The notes: generated from the sequence alone by a model not told the origin. Positions 46,473 through 55,344 are shown, counted from the first letter of the stretch. The stretch is 64,000 bases of DNA from Galeruca laticollis (GCA_963921935.1 OY998185.1:3078001-3142000); one strand, 5' to 3'. Translations and numbers: made by a program.

Positions 46473-47734
46473 ATGACGACAATGTATGGAAAACGTTCTC
46501 GTATGAACGATATGCCACCAATGTTTGATATTTACCGTAACCCGCAATTTGATGAGTCAATCCGTAAAGCTGAATACAGAACATATGCACCGTTCATCAA
46601 ATCGTTCAGTTGCAGTGATATTGTAGAATTTAGCATCAATCAAGTTGATTCGTTTTTTGCCATGAACGAAACTTTGTTGTGCATTAAAGGGACACTCGAT
46701 ATACAAGGAGCCGGTGATGTAAAACTGGCTAATAATGTTGGTGCTTTCCTTTTCGATTCGTGTACATACAGTGAAAGTGCAAGAGAAATGGAAACGGTTC
46801 AAGATCCTGGAATCGTTAGTGCTGTACGTGCCATGACTTGCTACAATCAAGAAGATTCCATCATATGGCTATAGCAGGTTGGAATTATCCTAAAGACCCC
46901 ATCCTAAATTCCATCGACAAATCATTTAACCTTCAAATTCCGCTCAAACATATTTTCAACATTTTCAATGACTATCCTTTGATTACGTGTGGACGACAAA
47001 CAATACATTTAGTTCGAGCTCGAAACGATAATGACTGTGTTTATATTACGGAAAAAACCGTTGCTGGTGTGACTTCCAATACAACCGTTAACATTAAAAT
47101 TACCGACATTGAATTAAAAATCAGGCATATCTATTCTAATGACGATATTGAGTTGAAACTTATGAAGGCCATTCAAAAGGATCTGCCTATAGTTATTCCG
47201 TTTAGAAAGTGGGAGATACACGAACTGCCTGCAATTACCAGAAATGCTAAACGTGAAGTTTGGGCTGTTAAAACTACAACCTCAGTCGAACGACCTCGTT
47301 ATGTTATTGTTTTCTTTCAAACCAACATACGTGACAACAGCAAAGTCGATCCCACTCTGCTCGATAATGCAGACATCCAAAGTATACGTTTATCGTTAAA
47401 TGGCGAATATTTTCCCAATGAAAGAATGCAGTTGGACTTTAGTAGAAACGATTACAATGAAGCCTATTTCAACTATACTGAATTTTATCCCAGCTATATG
47501 AATTCGACACAGAAGCGGCCTCTCTTGGATTATTCCTCTTTTAAGAAACGCGCCTTGTTTGTTATCGATTGCTCGAAACAAGAAGAAAGCATGAAGGCAT
47601 CTACTGTCGATGTAAAACTTGACATTGAAGCAAACGTTGGTTTTCCCGAAAACACTAAAGTATATTGTATCATAATTCACGACTGCGTAATGGAGTACTT
47701 CCCACTCACCGAAATAGTCAAGACTTTAAATTGA
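46473..47734 (+). pseudogene. Double-jelly-roll major capsid protein, one frameshift
   Basis: The first frame (46473-46874, 133 residues) holds the N-terminal strands (FSINQVDSFFAMNETLLCIKG, NNVGAFLFDSCTYS). It shifts near 46850. The second frame runs to 47734 with FNLQIPLKHIFNIFNDY, LVRARNDNDCVYI, IPFRKWEIHELP, VERPRYVIVFFQTN and LFVIDCSKQEES, ending VMEYFPLTEIVKTLN. Together about 420 residues, the same order of motifs as the animal DJR-like capsid family associated with Polintons and adintoviruses. In virions, trimers of such a protein build the icosahedral shell. The single lesion makes this copy defective, but the rest is well preserved. Confidence 0.85.
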
Positions 47735-47778
47735 AGTGTGTTTGGCTGCTGCAAGTCAGTATTCAAACAGTCATCATC

Positions 47779-48241
47779 ATGAGAATAGCAATCAGGGGTT
47801 CGTTATAAATGGTCTGTTTGTTGCTAAAGAACTTACCATCGAAATTGGATTACATATTTTTACCGCCCCAATCAATTGCTACGTTGAGCAACAAAGATAA
47901 GAAGACTGTGTCATACTTGGAGAAGAAGGTGCATGGTATTCGATACTCTTCGGGTGACATCGAGTACTCCAAATTAGATGATATATTGGAAAATAAGCTA
48001 TTGTATGCTGCAGATTTCATATACGTACGCGGACAACAAAAAGCAGAATTTCTACTAAAGAAATGCCATATATTCAATGTGTTTCCACATATTATTGATG
48101 TTTGCAAGTTGACGGTACATCATGTGATAGTGGAAACTTTGAACGTGATCCAAATTCCTGTCACGCCACTGGGCTGTACTCTTGCACACAAAGAAACGTA
48201 GAACATCTCCGACGCTGGTTTTTCAATAGTGTATTACCTTT
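47779..48241 (+). pseudogene. Conserved protein of insect virus-like elements, function unknown
   Basis: The ATG at 47779 and three frames give: a start RIAIRG; a main piece IFLPPQSIATLSNKDKKT, KKVHGIRYSSGDIEYSKLDD, FIYVRGQQKAEFLLKKC and FPHIID; and a C-terminal Cys/His-containing piece ending RNVEHLRRWF. I recall similar HG-hy-W/Y-SSG ... YVRG/YVKG proteins as repetitive in insect genomes, but I cannot assign an activity. It is the last rightward gene, ending about 25 nt before the poly(A) signal. Confidence 0.5.
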
Positions 48242-48263
48242 GTAAATATTATATATTAATAAT

Positions 48264-48302
48264 AATAAATTGATTTTTGAAATGAATGATATTTCTTTTA
48301 TT
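48264..48302. terminator. Back-to-back poly(A) signals of converging transcripts
   Basis: AATAAA at 48264-48269 on the plus strand serves the capsid-side genes. AATAAA on the minus strand at 48297-48302 serves the small leftward genes. They are about 30 bp apart, the layout of compact ambisense viral genomes. Confidence 0.65.
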
Positions 48303-48415
48303 AAAACACCTTGTATTTACCTAATATCTATTTATCGATTATAAATTACATTACATTTGCTTGTTTAAGTTTAACAATTTTAAAATAACAAATATTGGTA
48401 TTAATGTTATACATG

Positions 48416-48736
48416 TCATCTTTCATGTTGATCATATTGAACACTTGTAGGCTTTATTCGGTTCAATGGATATGTTGTCGTTTGTGGTGTCTGACGCCAA
48501 AAGATGTGATCCAAGGCACTTGCAATCTCCTGTTGTTGTTCCCCGTTTCTCAATTCATCAGGTATCCAATTTATCGTAAGCTTATCCCATATTCTTTGAC
48601 TTGAGTCAGCTAGACATAGTTTTTCAATTTGCTTCGTAACCTTTCTTTTATCTTCATAAAAAGTAACGTCCTTATTCAATTGATTTATTTTTATTAGATA
48701 TTCCTCAATTCGATGTCTATATTCTGCGAGAGACAT
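48416..48736 (-). CDS. Small helical protein, unknown (last leftward gene)
   Basis: 106 residues, starting MSLAEYRHRIEEYLIKINQL with charged helices (VTKQIEKLC) and a C-terminal polar tail. No recognised family, signal peptide or membrane segment. It is intact and is the promoter-distal gene of the leftward set, about 110 bp upstream of the minus-strand poly(A) signal. Confidence 0.5.
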   Translation of the reverse strand: MSLAEYRHRIEEYLIKINQLNKDVTFYEDKRKVTKQIEKLCLADSSQRIWDKLTINWIPDELRNGEQQQEIASALDHIFWRQTPQTTTYPLNRIKPTSVQYDQHER

Positions 48737-48975
48737 ACTGCAACTAAGTATTGAGTACTCTAAATTGAATGATATAAAATATGAAAAATCATCATAATAT
48801 TCATTGGAATGTTAATTATAAACATTACCGACAAATATTCCACCACACCTGTATATGAATTTAATAAAAATCCACAATTAGCAGCCTTGACACCAAAATG
48901 TTTTTACCTTATATAAACATTTCATATTACATGATAAATAAAAGAATATTATTTAATTATCTTGTTTTTTTTAAT

Positions 48976-49438
48976 TCATGTACTATAAACCGTTGAGTAA
49001 AATTTATATTGTATTATTACCTTAAACATTTTAAGTAACTTATATATAATAATAATCACTAATAATATTAATACAATATATGTTAAAATGTATAATTTAT
49101 TCATTTTTTCGCTTATGTTTGTATTATACACAGAAATATCATCTAAAATCACTTTCTGCCATTTGGTTTGATCACCTTCAGAATTGTCGTTAAATATTAT
49201 TTTTAATTTGTAACTAAAATATGATAAATTCGTCTCTGGAATTTCAATATGATATGCAGAGAGGTGACCATTATTTGTTTTTGTTATACTTAACAAATTC
49301 CATGTTGTTCGATTACAGTCTTCTTTCATATTTTTCATATCAAAACATATTGCAACATGTTTCACATGGTACATTTGTGTACAGCATATTATTTGAAATA
49401 GCAACCAAAATAATAAAGTTCAATTTCAAGAAAGTCAT
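48976..49438 (-). pseudogene. Type I membrane glycoprotein-like gene, signal peptide out of frame
   Basis: The ATG at 49438 opens a signal-peptide-like start (TFLKLNFIILVAIS) in one frame. The body lies in another frame from about 49404 and contains N-glycosylation sequons (NRT, NLS, NIS), an ectodomain of about 90 residues and one strong membrane helix near the C-terminus (LYILTYIVLILLVIIIIY). A short Lys-containing cytoplasmic tail follows. The shift falls close after the signal peptide, so this copy would not make a secreted product. The gene is not recognised; an entry or membrane-anchored role would be pure inference. Confidence 0.5.
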
Positions 49439-49516
49439 TCTTTTCTATATTTAAGCTACGTTCTTCTTCTGATGACGTTGTAAGACTGACGGTCTAATAA
49501 TTATTTTATTCTAATA

Positions 49517-49807
49517 TTAGATCTGATCAAGTCGTCGAGGTAATAAATATTTGTATAAGTCTCTTTCATCTAACGGGTCTAATTCTTGTAACCAATTATC
49601 TATATATTCTTGAAATTTTCTCAGTGGTCTTGTTTGATTGAATTCAGCTGTACACAAACCAATTATTAATTTTTGTTTACAATTCCAAGTTTTTTCAAGT
49701 TTAAAAATTTTAAGTAACACTTTTCTACAAACTAAACAAACTATTGTTTCAAAAATTTTACACATAGGTGGATCAAATAGATTATTCATTTTGCAAACTA
49801 GGTACAA
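49517..49807 (-). CDS. Small Cys-containing protein, unknown
   Basis: 96 residues as the longest frame; the better start is probably the second Met at 49789 (MNNLFDPPMCKIFETIVCLV). Cysteines are grouped near the N-terminus (MCKIFETIVCLVCRK) and a C-terminal helix is rich in acidic and aromatic residues (YIDNWLQELDPLDERDLYKY). No family is recognised. Confidence 0.45.
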   Translation of the reverse strand: MYLVCKMNNLFDPPMCKIFETIVCLVCRKVLLKIFKLEKTWNCKQKLIIGLCTAEFNQTRPLRKFQEYIDNWLQELDPLDERDLYKYLLPRRLDQI

Positions 49808-49809
49808 TA

Positions 49810-49920
49810 ATAATTATACTAATACAATATATGTTAAAATGTATAATTTATTGATTTTTTCACATATGTTCACATGCACATTTTGTCATTGGTTTTAATC
49901 ACCTCCAGAATGATTCTTCG
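49810..49920 (-). repeat. Partial duplicate of the membrane-protein gene 3' region
   Basis: The stretch ATACAATATATGTTAAAATG and the following TATAATTTATT are shared by 49060-49105 and 49820-49855. The flanks (AAAAATCAATAAATT, GAGGTGATTAAAACCAATG) also match 49105-49190 with gaps. It is a degenerate second copy of the membrane-helix portion of the 48976-49438 gene. Confidence 0.65.
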
Positions 49921-49978
49921 TCATCAATTTTAGATAATGTACTGCGGTATTTGTCCATAATATTATATAACTCACCAA

Positions 49979-50287
49979 CTAAATTTCTATAATTTCGAAT
50001 GATGTTGCTGGATGAGGTTTACCAACTTCCACTGCCCCTCTAAATATAAACGCGTATTTTCCGTCTTCAAAATAGTTGATATAGGGTTTGTACGTCTTAG
50101 TTACCCTCTGCGGAAGGAATATTATTTCTATTTCCAGCTCTAACAATACTGTTTCTCCAAATTTGCTTTGTACTAATTTCGCTGAAATAGTTTTCTTAGG
50201 TTCACCCAATATTAAATCGTGAATTTTTGTTATAGGCTTCGAATCTCTTTCTAGAAGCGAAGAAGAATTTATAGTTTTTAAATCCAT
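49979..50287 (-). CDS. Small OB-fold-like protein, candidate ssDNA-binding protein
   Basis: 102 residues, intact. The core reads KIHDLILGEPKKTISAKLVQ, then KFGETVLLELEIEIIFLPQR and YAFIFRGAVEVGKPHPATSF. The alternating strands with a KxG...V.LEL...FLP.R pattern resemble small single-stranded-DNA-binding-like proteins found in insect virus-like elements. That similarity is from memory of the pattern, not a search. A 5' UTR intron (50351 down to 50292, donor GTAAGA, acceptor TTTCAG) ends 4 nt before the ATG. It is the first gene behind the leftward promoter, where replication proteins often sit in ambisense DNA viruses. Confidence 0.5.
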   Translation of the reverse strand: MDLKTINSSSLLERDSKPITKIHDLILGEPKKTISAKLVQSKFGETVLLELEIEIIFLPQRVTKTYKPYINYFEDGKYAFIFRGAVEVGKPHPATSFEIIEI

Positions 50288-50291
50288 TACA

Positions 50292-50351
50292 CTGAAATTA
50301 ATGATAATATGATTAAATCATTCCAAGTAATATAAAATGAAAATGTCTTAC
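50292..50351 (-). other. 60-nt intron in the 5' UTR of the leftward transcript
   Basis: On the minus strand ACAG|GTAAGA ... TTAATTTCAG|TGTAATG. Both splice sites fit the insect consensus, and the intron size is close to that in the PLA2 gene at the other end (68 nt). Confidence 0.6.
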
Positions 50352-50414
50352 CTGTTGTTTTATTGGAAACTGACGAGTTCAGAAATTGATACGAAGAATG
50401 AATGTCATACGACA

Positions 50415-50422
50415 AAACTGAT

Positions 50423-50455
<33 letters not shown>
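50415..50455 (-). promoter_or_regulatory. Leftward promoter: (TA)n plus TCAGT initiator
   Basis: On the minus strand (TA)n runs into TATATAAGATCAGTTTTG, with the initiator A at 50419. The -31 to -24 region falls in the TA tract. It mirrors the GATCAGT/(TA)n arrangement at the other end. Confidence 0.6.
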
Positions 50456-50458
<3 letters not shown>

Positions 50459-51380
50459 AATCGAATCTAATATTTTTTATTTTTCAAATGTGTAACCTTT
50501 AAGAGAGAATGCAATTACATTGAATAATTATCTGCATACATAATTTTATCTATTGCGTAAGACTCTTACTATGATTGCATCAACCGGACTTATTTTTTAT
50601 AATAGGGTGATGTAACTTTTTTATTACTTTCGTTCACATCGATTGAATTTATACAGGGTAGCCGCCCCTGCTACATAGACTTCGTTTGCGGCTCTTTTAT
50701 CAACTGTTCAGTTTTTTTTATTGTTAATTTAACTTACTTGCTTATGTTGTTGTATGCATCTGTTGTCTTAGTATTATTATTGGTGTTATACGTTTTGTTA
50801 AGAGGTGTTAAAATGGATAAAAATATTAGTGTTTTGTGGTCAAAAGGCTGTTGAAAAGATTCGCTCAATACCTATTGAATGTGATGACTCTTTTTATTAA
50901 TCAATGGGCAAAAGATACTGGTATATTCTCTTTTATTTATTATCACGATGAAACGCCCTTCCGCAAATAGTTTCTTATATACTTAGTGCATTTTAAATAT
51001 TTGTATGTCAAAAGTTGTACCGTGTATGTCTACGTTTTGATCTGAGGAAACAACGTCTTCAATATGGTCCAGTAAATTTTCAAAATTAATATTAGTAGCT
51101 GTTTTCGTTACTGACCGACCAATAATAGCAGAGATATACGTTAGTGCCCTAATGGCATTTTTTTTTGTGCATCCTGTATACGATAATATTCTAACAATCA
51201 TAATAGCGTTTATTAGACTCCAATCCGACAAATAATAACAGAGAAATGGGCAAATGCCTTTAGTATGTGCGCAGAACGTAGAAATGTGTCTTTTACGGCC
51301 TGTCTGTAACGGAAAACATGCGCAGTATACGGAAAAAGTAGCTTCGCTACATCTACCACCCACGGCCGTTTTGGCACCCT
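50456..51380. other. No recognisable gene
   Basis: Mixed AT-rich sequence. Short frames occur but show no family motif, and no TIR pair was found. Confidence 0.45.
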
Positions 51381-51383
51381 GGT

Positions 51384-51642
51384 GAATAACAAATAGATAT
51401 ATGTTAGTGCCGTTATAGCGATGACGACGACAGATGGCAAGACAAGGTAACTGTATTACCGACACCTGTTGGATAATGTAGGTTGACGACGACGACGATA
51501 GATGGCAAGGATGAATAACAAATAGATATATGTTAGTGCCGTTATGGCATCTTTATGACGACAGATGGCAAGACAAGGTAACTGAATTACCGACACCTGT
51601 TGGATAATGTAGGTTGACGACGACGACGATAGATGGCAAGGA
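51384..51642. repeat. Tandem duplication, two ~129-bp units
   Basis: Units start GAATAACAAATAGATATATG (51384 and 51513) and end GATGGCAAGGAT. They differ by a few substitutions and a small rearrangement around GCGATGACGACGACAG against GCATCTTTATGACGACAG. Confidence 0.88.
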
Positions 51643-52070
51643 TTTGACGAATTACACATACGACGGAACGCACATACGGCACATACGACAGATGAGACAT
51701 TTGACGGATGGCCATACGGCACATACGTCACATATGACAGATGAGACATTTGACGGATGACACATACGACGGAACGCACTTACGGCAAATAGACAATGTG
51801 ACGTCATAGGGCGTGGTCATGTTACGTCATAGGGCGTGGTCATGTGACGTCACAAAAAAGTTCCCACGCTATGTTAGGTCATTGACCTTTGACCCGGGCC
51901 AAAATCCCCCAAACTAGGTCAAGGTCACGAAAGGTCATTGGCCTTTGACCTTTGACCTGCCAAATTTTGGGACTTGGCCCGGGCCAAACCCCCAAAAATA
52001 GGCCAAGGTCAGAGGGCGTGGTCATGTGACGTCACAAAAAGTTCCCAGGCGCAAGGGGCCCATCCTCTAC
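51643..52070. repeat. GC-richer short-repeat block with CRE and nuclear-receptor half-sites
   Basis: ATGAGACATTTGACGGATG occurs twice and ACACATACGACGGAACGCAC-type units recur (51650-51790). From 51800 GGGCGTGGTCATGTGACGTC-type units recur three to four times, giving TGACGTCA-like sites. AGGTCA/TGACCT half-sites are dense at 51875-52010, including TCAAGGTCA. No reading frame is convincing. Confidence 0.7.
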
Positions 52071-52079
52071 TTTTCACAT

Positions 52080-52399
52080 TCATTGAAATGTTCTCTTCCA
52101 TAGTATAGCAGAAATATTTTCGTCCATGTTAGCAGAAATGTCGTTCTTCATAGTAGAAATCTTCTCGTCCATGGCAGAAATCTTCTCGTCCATGTTAGCA
52201 AAAATATTAGCAGAAATAGACGAGATTAAAGTGGAAGCCTTGTCAGTAAATAAAACGGTTTCTGGATCAAAGCCGTCATTTTCCAGTGCCACTTAAGTCT
52301 TTCTACTAATTCGCTTTTCTTACCGGACGTTTCCAACTCACGATCTTCCAATTCTGCTCTTAGTTCCGCCACTTTGAGGTCACATAGTCTCTTGGCCAT
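52080..52399 (-). pseudogene. gag: LTR-element gag start: SAP domain plus coiled-coil repeats
   Basis: The ATG at 52399 opens a SAP motif (LKVAELRAELEDRELETSGK followed by KSELVERLK). A one-base shift near 52295 leads into a 70-residue frame with repeated MDEKISA / MDEKIST / MDENISA units typical of a coiled coil. Homology stops near 52080 at the repeat block. It follows an LTR and PBS, so it is the gag N-terminus of another LTR retrotransposon; capsid and pol are absent. Confidence 0.65.
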
Positions 52400-52424
52400 T
52401 TTTACGTAGTAATTTATTTATATT

Positions 52425-52442
52425 ACCCCACACCTGACACCA
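52425..52442 (-). promoter_or_regulatory. Primer binding site, tRNA-Leu type
   Basis: TGGTGTCAGGTGTGGGGT on the minus strand, 1 nt after the LTR end. It is close to the tRNA-Leu complement TGGTGTCAGGAGTGGGAT. Confidence 0.65.
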
Positions 52443-52443
52443 A

Positions 52444-52933
52444 TGTAATGTTTTTGTTATTTATTTAAACAATAAACGGGTGGGATACATTTTAAACACT
52501 CGGTATGGCTACTTACTAATTTATTTAAACACTAGCTCACTAACACTTAATTTATATATACTTAACTAATCGCTTAATTATTAATTTATATTAACTGTAT
52601 ATTCACTCAAATTAATTTATATAAACACTTTATATTCACTTATTTACTTGTTTATCTGTCAAGATCACTTTATCCACTAACTAACTCTTCCTGATTAGTC
52701 CCCTTATATATTAAAGCCATTTTTACTAGTAAACTCCGGACTGCGGCTTAAATAAAAACAGTTGATTCTGGCCTTTTCTAGATAACTCTGGTCACAAAAA
52801 CAATGTTTACATAAGATAGTCGTAAACTCGTAAACAGTTTTTTATAACTGCGTATCCGCCATAATTTTAACTTTTATACCTGGCTTAGACAGAGTCGGAT
52901 TTAGGGTCTATACCAGTGTGCTGTTACGTAACA
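52444..52933 (-). repeat. 5' LTR of the SAP-gag element (single copy in window)
   Basis: About 490 bp beginning TGTTACGTAACAGCACAC and ending CATTACA on the coding strand, with the PBS directly inside. The outer boundary is set by the TG...CA rule and not by a second copy, because none is present. The element is thus truncated or rearranged on its 3' side. Confidence 0.55.
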
Positions 52934-52939
52934 GTACAC

Positions 52940-55340
52940 TTTCAAATGTGATGAGTGAAAATAAAGTTCACGAATTCTTTTTGGTCCAGTAATAACAGAT
53001 TCCAAAATAAACAGGGGATCAACTCTTTCTTCCAAATATTGAATGATAAAATGGATAATTGCGCAAAATATAAAGGTCAGAAATATGAAGCAAAGCTCAA
53101 AGATTTTTCTACTTATTTGTACATTGTAGGAGGGAACTTGTTGTACAGAAGTCTGCACGCTAATCTTAAAAATATACTTCCAAGTCCTATAGTGATTAAA
53201 AGAAAGATATAAGATGGGCAAATAATACAAGAAGGAAGATTCAGGCTCAGAGTTGAAAGCATATCTGGAAGAGATACATACCCCCCACATATATGGATCA
53301 GCGATGATCAAACAGGCAGGAAATAATATACACTTAAAAATATTGACCTTTACCCTGACGTCATTAATATCTGATAACGTAACCGACAAATGTCAAATTA
53401 TTTTGTTATGTTTTTCACTATTAATAGAAAGAGATGCCACTTAATAATTATGTCGGTTATGTTATCAGATATTAATGACGTCAGGGTAAAGGTAAATAAT
53501 TTTAGGTGTAGAATATAATCAGAAACTCAGTGAGTTGTTTGGATTTACTCTACATTTAAATTCAGATATATACCTTTAGTCGATAAAGCACCTGGATTTT
53601 ATTTGTGTGCCTATGGCACTAATAACAAATTCAATGCAGAAGATGGAAGAAAATGATATAGTTAACCTAGCAAGAAGGTTTCTCTAGCGATAGCAATAGT
53701 AGGATGTTCAAATTAATGAAAATAAATACTGGCTTACCAACTATGATCTGAGCAAAAGTAGTTGGTTTTTCATTAATAGTATGGCAAATCAGCCCCTTTT
53801 TATTCAAGATACTATACATATTGTAACAAAATTAAAGACATTATTTTTGAAACCCAACGTTGTGCTGCCAATAGGATTGATCATATATGATTTCTTCTGA
53901 ACACCATTACAAACTGATCGAACTTGTTTCTAAAGACAACACTTGCTAACTAACTCAACTCTGAATCCCACTGATAAGATGAATTTTGAATATGCCAAAA
54001 GAATCACAGACATGAAAGTGACAACTCTTTTATTGGATCACGTGGGAGGCAGTAAAGGAACGGCAACTTTCCTGATGATGTGTCATTAAATTTTGGATTC
54101 ATTCTTATTTAAAAATATGAGTGCTAAGGAGAGAATTGAAAAAATGTGGACAGCTACATTATTTTTCAGAATATGGAGATTTTGGTTTGATTCTCATGAA
54201 AACTACAAACCAACTAATAATTTCATAACTTTAAACTGCTACACTTGTATTGAAATAAATCCACACTGTATTATTCACTTCATTCAGAGACGTCCAGAAA
54301 CTGGTAAAGAACTTTTCTGTTCCTGGCTGCTGCGCAGCCAACCTTACGAGAAACCTTTAGGAAGCTGCGTTCCCTTACTAGTACGTTCTCAACAGTAGTA
54401 AACTTTTCTACAATTGATAGATATATTGAGGCGACTCAACAAGATAGACATGATTTACAAAATCTCATGTTATACAGGTTTGTGGAATGAATGATTGCAA
54501 AGTCGACTGCATAACTTATTATTTCTGTTTTCCTGAAGAACAGGAAAATTGGGAGACGATGCTCTTGTTCATAGTGGGAATATGCCGTAAGATGATGAAT
54601 TTGTTGAAATTATCGATAAATCTTTAAAAATGCACACACCTTATATGAATCTGAAAAACCATATTTAAAGCCTATTTTGAAACGTGCCGAATTCGAGATG
54701 GATGATGATGACAATGATGATCTAATGGATGGTTTAGCTGATGGTTCAGGTACAAGTACAGGTAAATAAAACACATCTGTAGTACACATTCACATACTGG
54801 TAGTCCTGAATTCTGAATTTCATTTAATTCATTTTGGGTTTCCATAATGTGACTAGCATAGATACTTGTTTGATATCATCTTAAGATGAAGACAATTTAA
54901 AATTGTATTGAAATCCAAATATGCCTCAGAAGGATCACTTTTATTGAAGGATTATCCCGAGAAAGTATATGATATTCCTTTCATTAAAACTCAACTGGAA
55001 AACGGAAAAACGCTAACTGTTAAGAAGAAAAGTATATGCTGGTTGTTTCAGGTAGAGTAAGAGGGAACCTTTCATTGAACAAGAGAAATATTATGCAATC
55101 TATTATGAGGAAAACTGGTATTTAGGGAGAGTCATACATACTTCAGGAAATAAGATAAAAATAAATTTTTTAAAACAAGAATTAGGATATTTATGGCCTA
55201 AGGATGATTTACAAACTGTTGAAAAAAATTCACTTTCTATGGCCCTGTAGTACTGTTGGGAAGTTATCCCTTCAGATTGAGACAAATTGATAAAATAACT
55301 ATGGACAAGAAAGATAAGAATTGTAAACATAGGCATTAAA
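52940..55340 (+). pseudogene. Decayed gene of a dispersed animal protein family, likely transposon-derived
   Basis: Long stretches of one protein can be read through many stops and shifts: NCAKYKGQKYEAKLKDFSTY; EGRFRLR and KAYLEE; DTIHIVTKLKTLFLKPNVVL near 53815; ITDMKVTTLLLDHVGGSKGT near 54010; an undamaged 101-residue piece at 54093-54398 with IEKMWTATLFFRIWRFWFDS and NCYTCIEINPHCIIHFIQ; an acidic DDDDNDDLMDG linker near 54700; and a C-terminal YYEENWYLGRVIHT with FYGPVVLLGSYPFRLRQI. I associate this order with repetitive genes in many invertebrates, but I cannot name the superfamily. An inverted duplication at 53341-53498 damages it further. Confidence 0.5.
53341..53498. repeat. Inverted duplication, 48-bp arms
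   Basis: 53341-53388 and 53451-53498 are reverse complements with two mismatches, containing TACCCTGACGTCATTAATAT. It lies inside the decayed gene. Confidence 0.9.
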
Positions 55341-55344
55341 TTGC

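Larger units (their letters stand above)
44470..50424. mobile_element. Compact ambisense virus-like element (Polinton/adintovirus-type virion genes)
   Basis: About 5.95 kb lies between two (TA)n tracts. Rightward genes: PLA2-like, adenain-like protease, a small unknown, minor capsid-like, double-jelly-roll capsid protein and an unknown. Leftward genes from the right end: four small proteins. The two sets converge on opposed poly(A) signals at 48264-48302, and each outermost gene has an intron of 60-70 nt. No DNA polymerase, helicase, integrase or packaging ATPase is recognisable. It may be a fragment of a Polinton-like element, or a distinct small genome or genome segment. Several frames are broken, so this copy is inactive. 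Terminal inverted repeats are not evident beyond a shared GATCAGT near both ends. Confidence 0.75.

Noticed and set aside
50983..51779. Minus-strand frames of 107-160 residues with Cys and His
   Set aside because: They cover tandem repeats, shift between repeat units and show no family motif; read-through of repeats is the simpler explanation.
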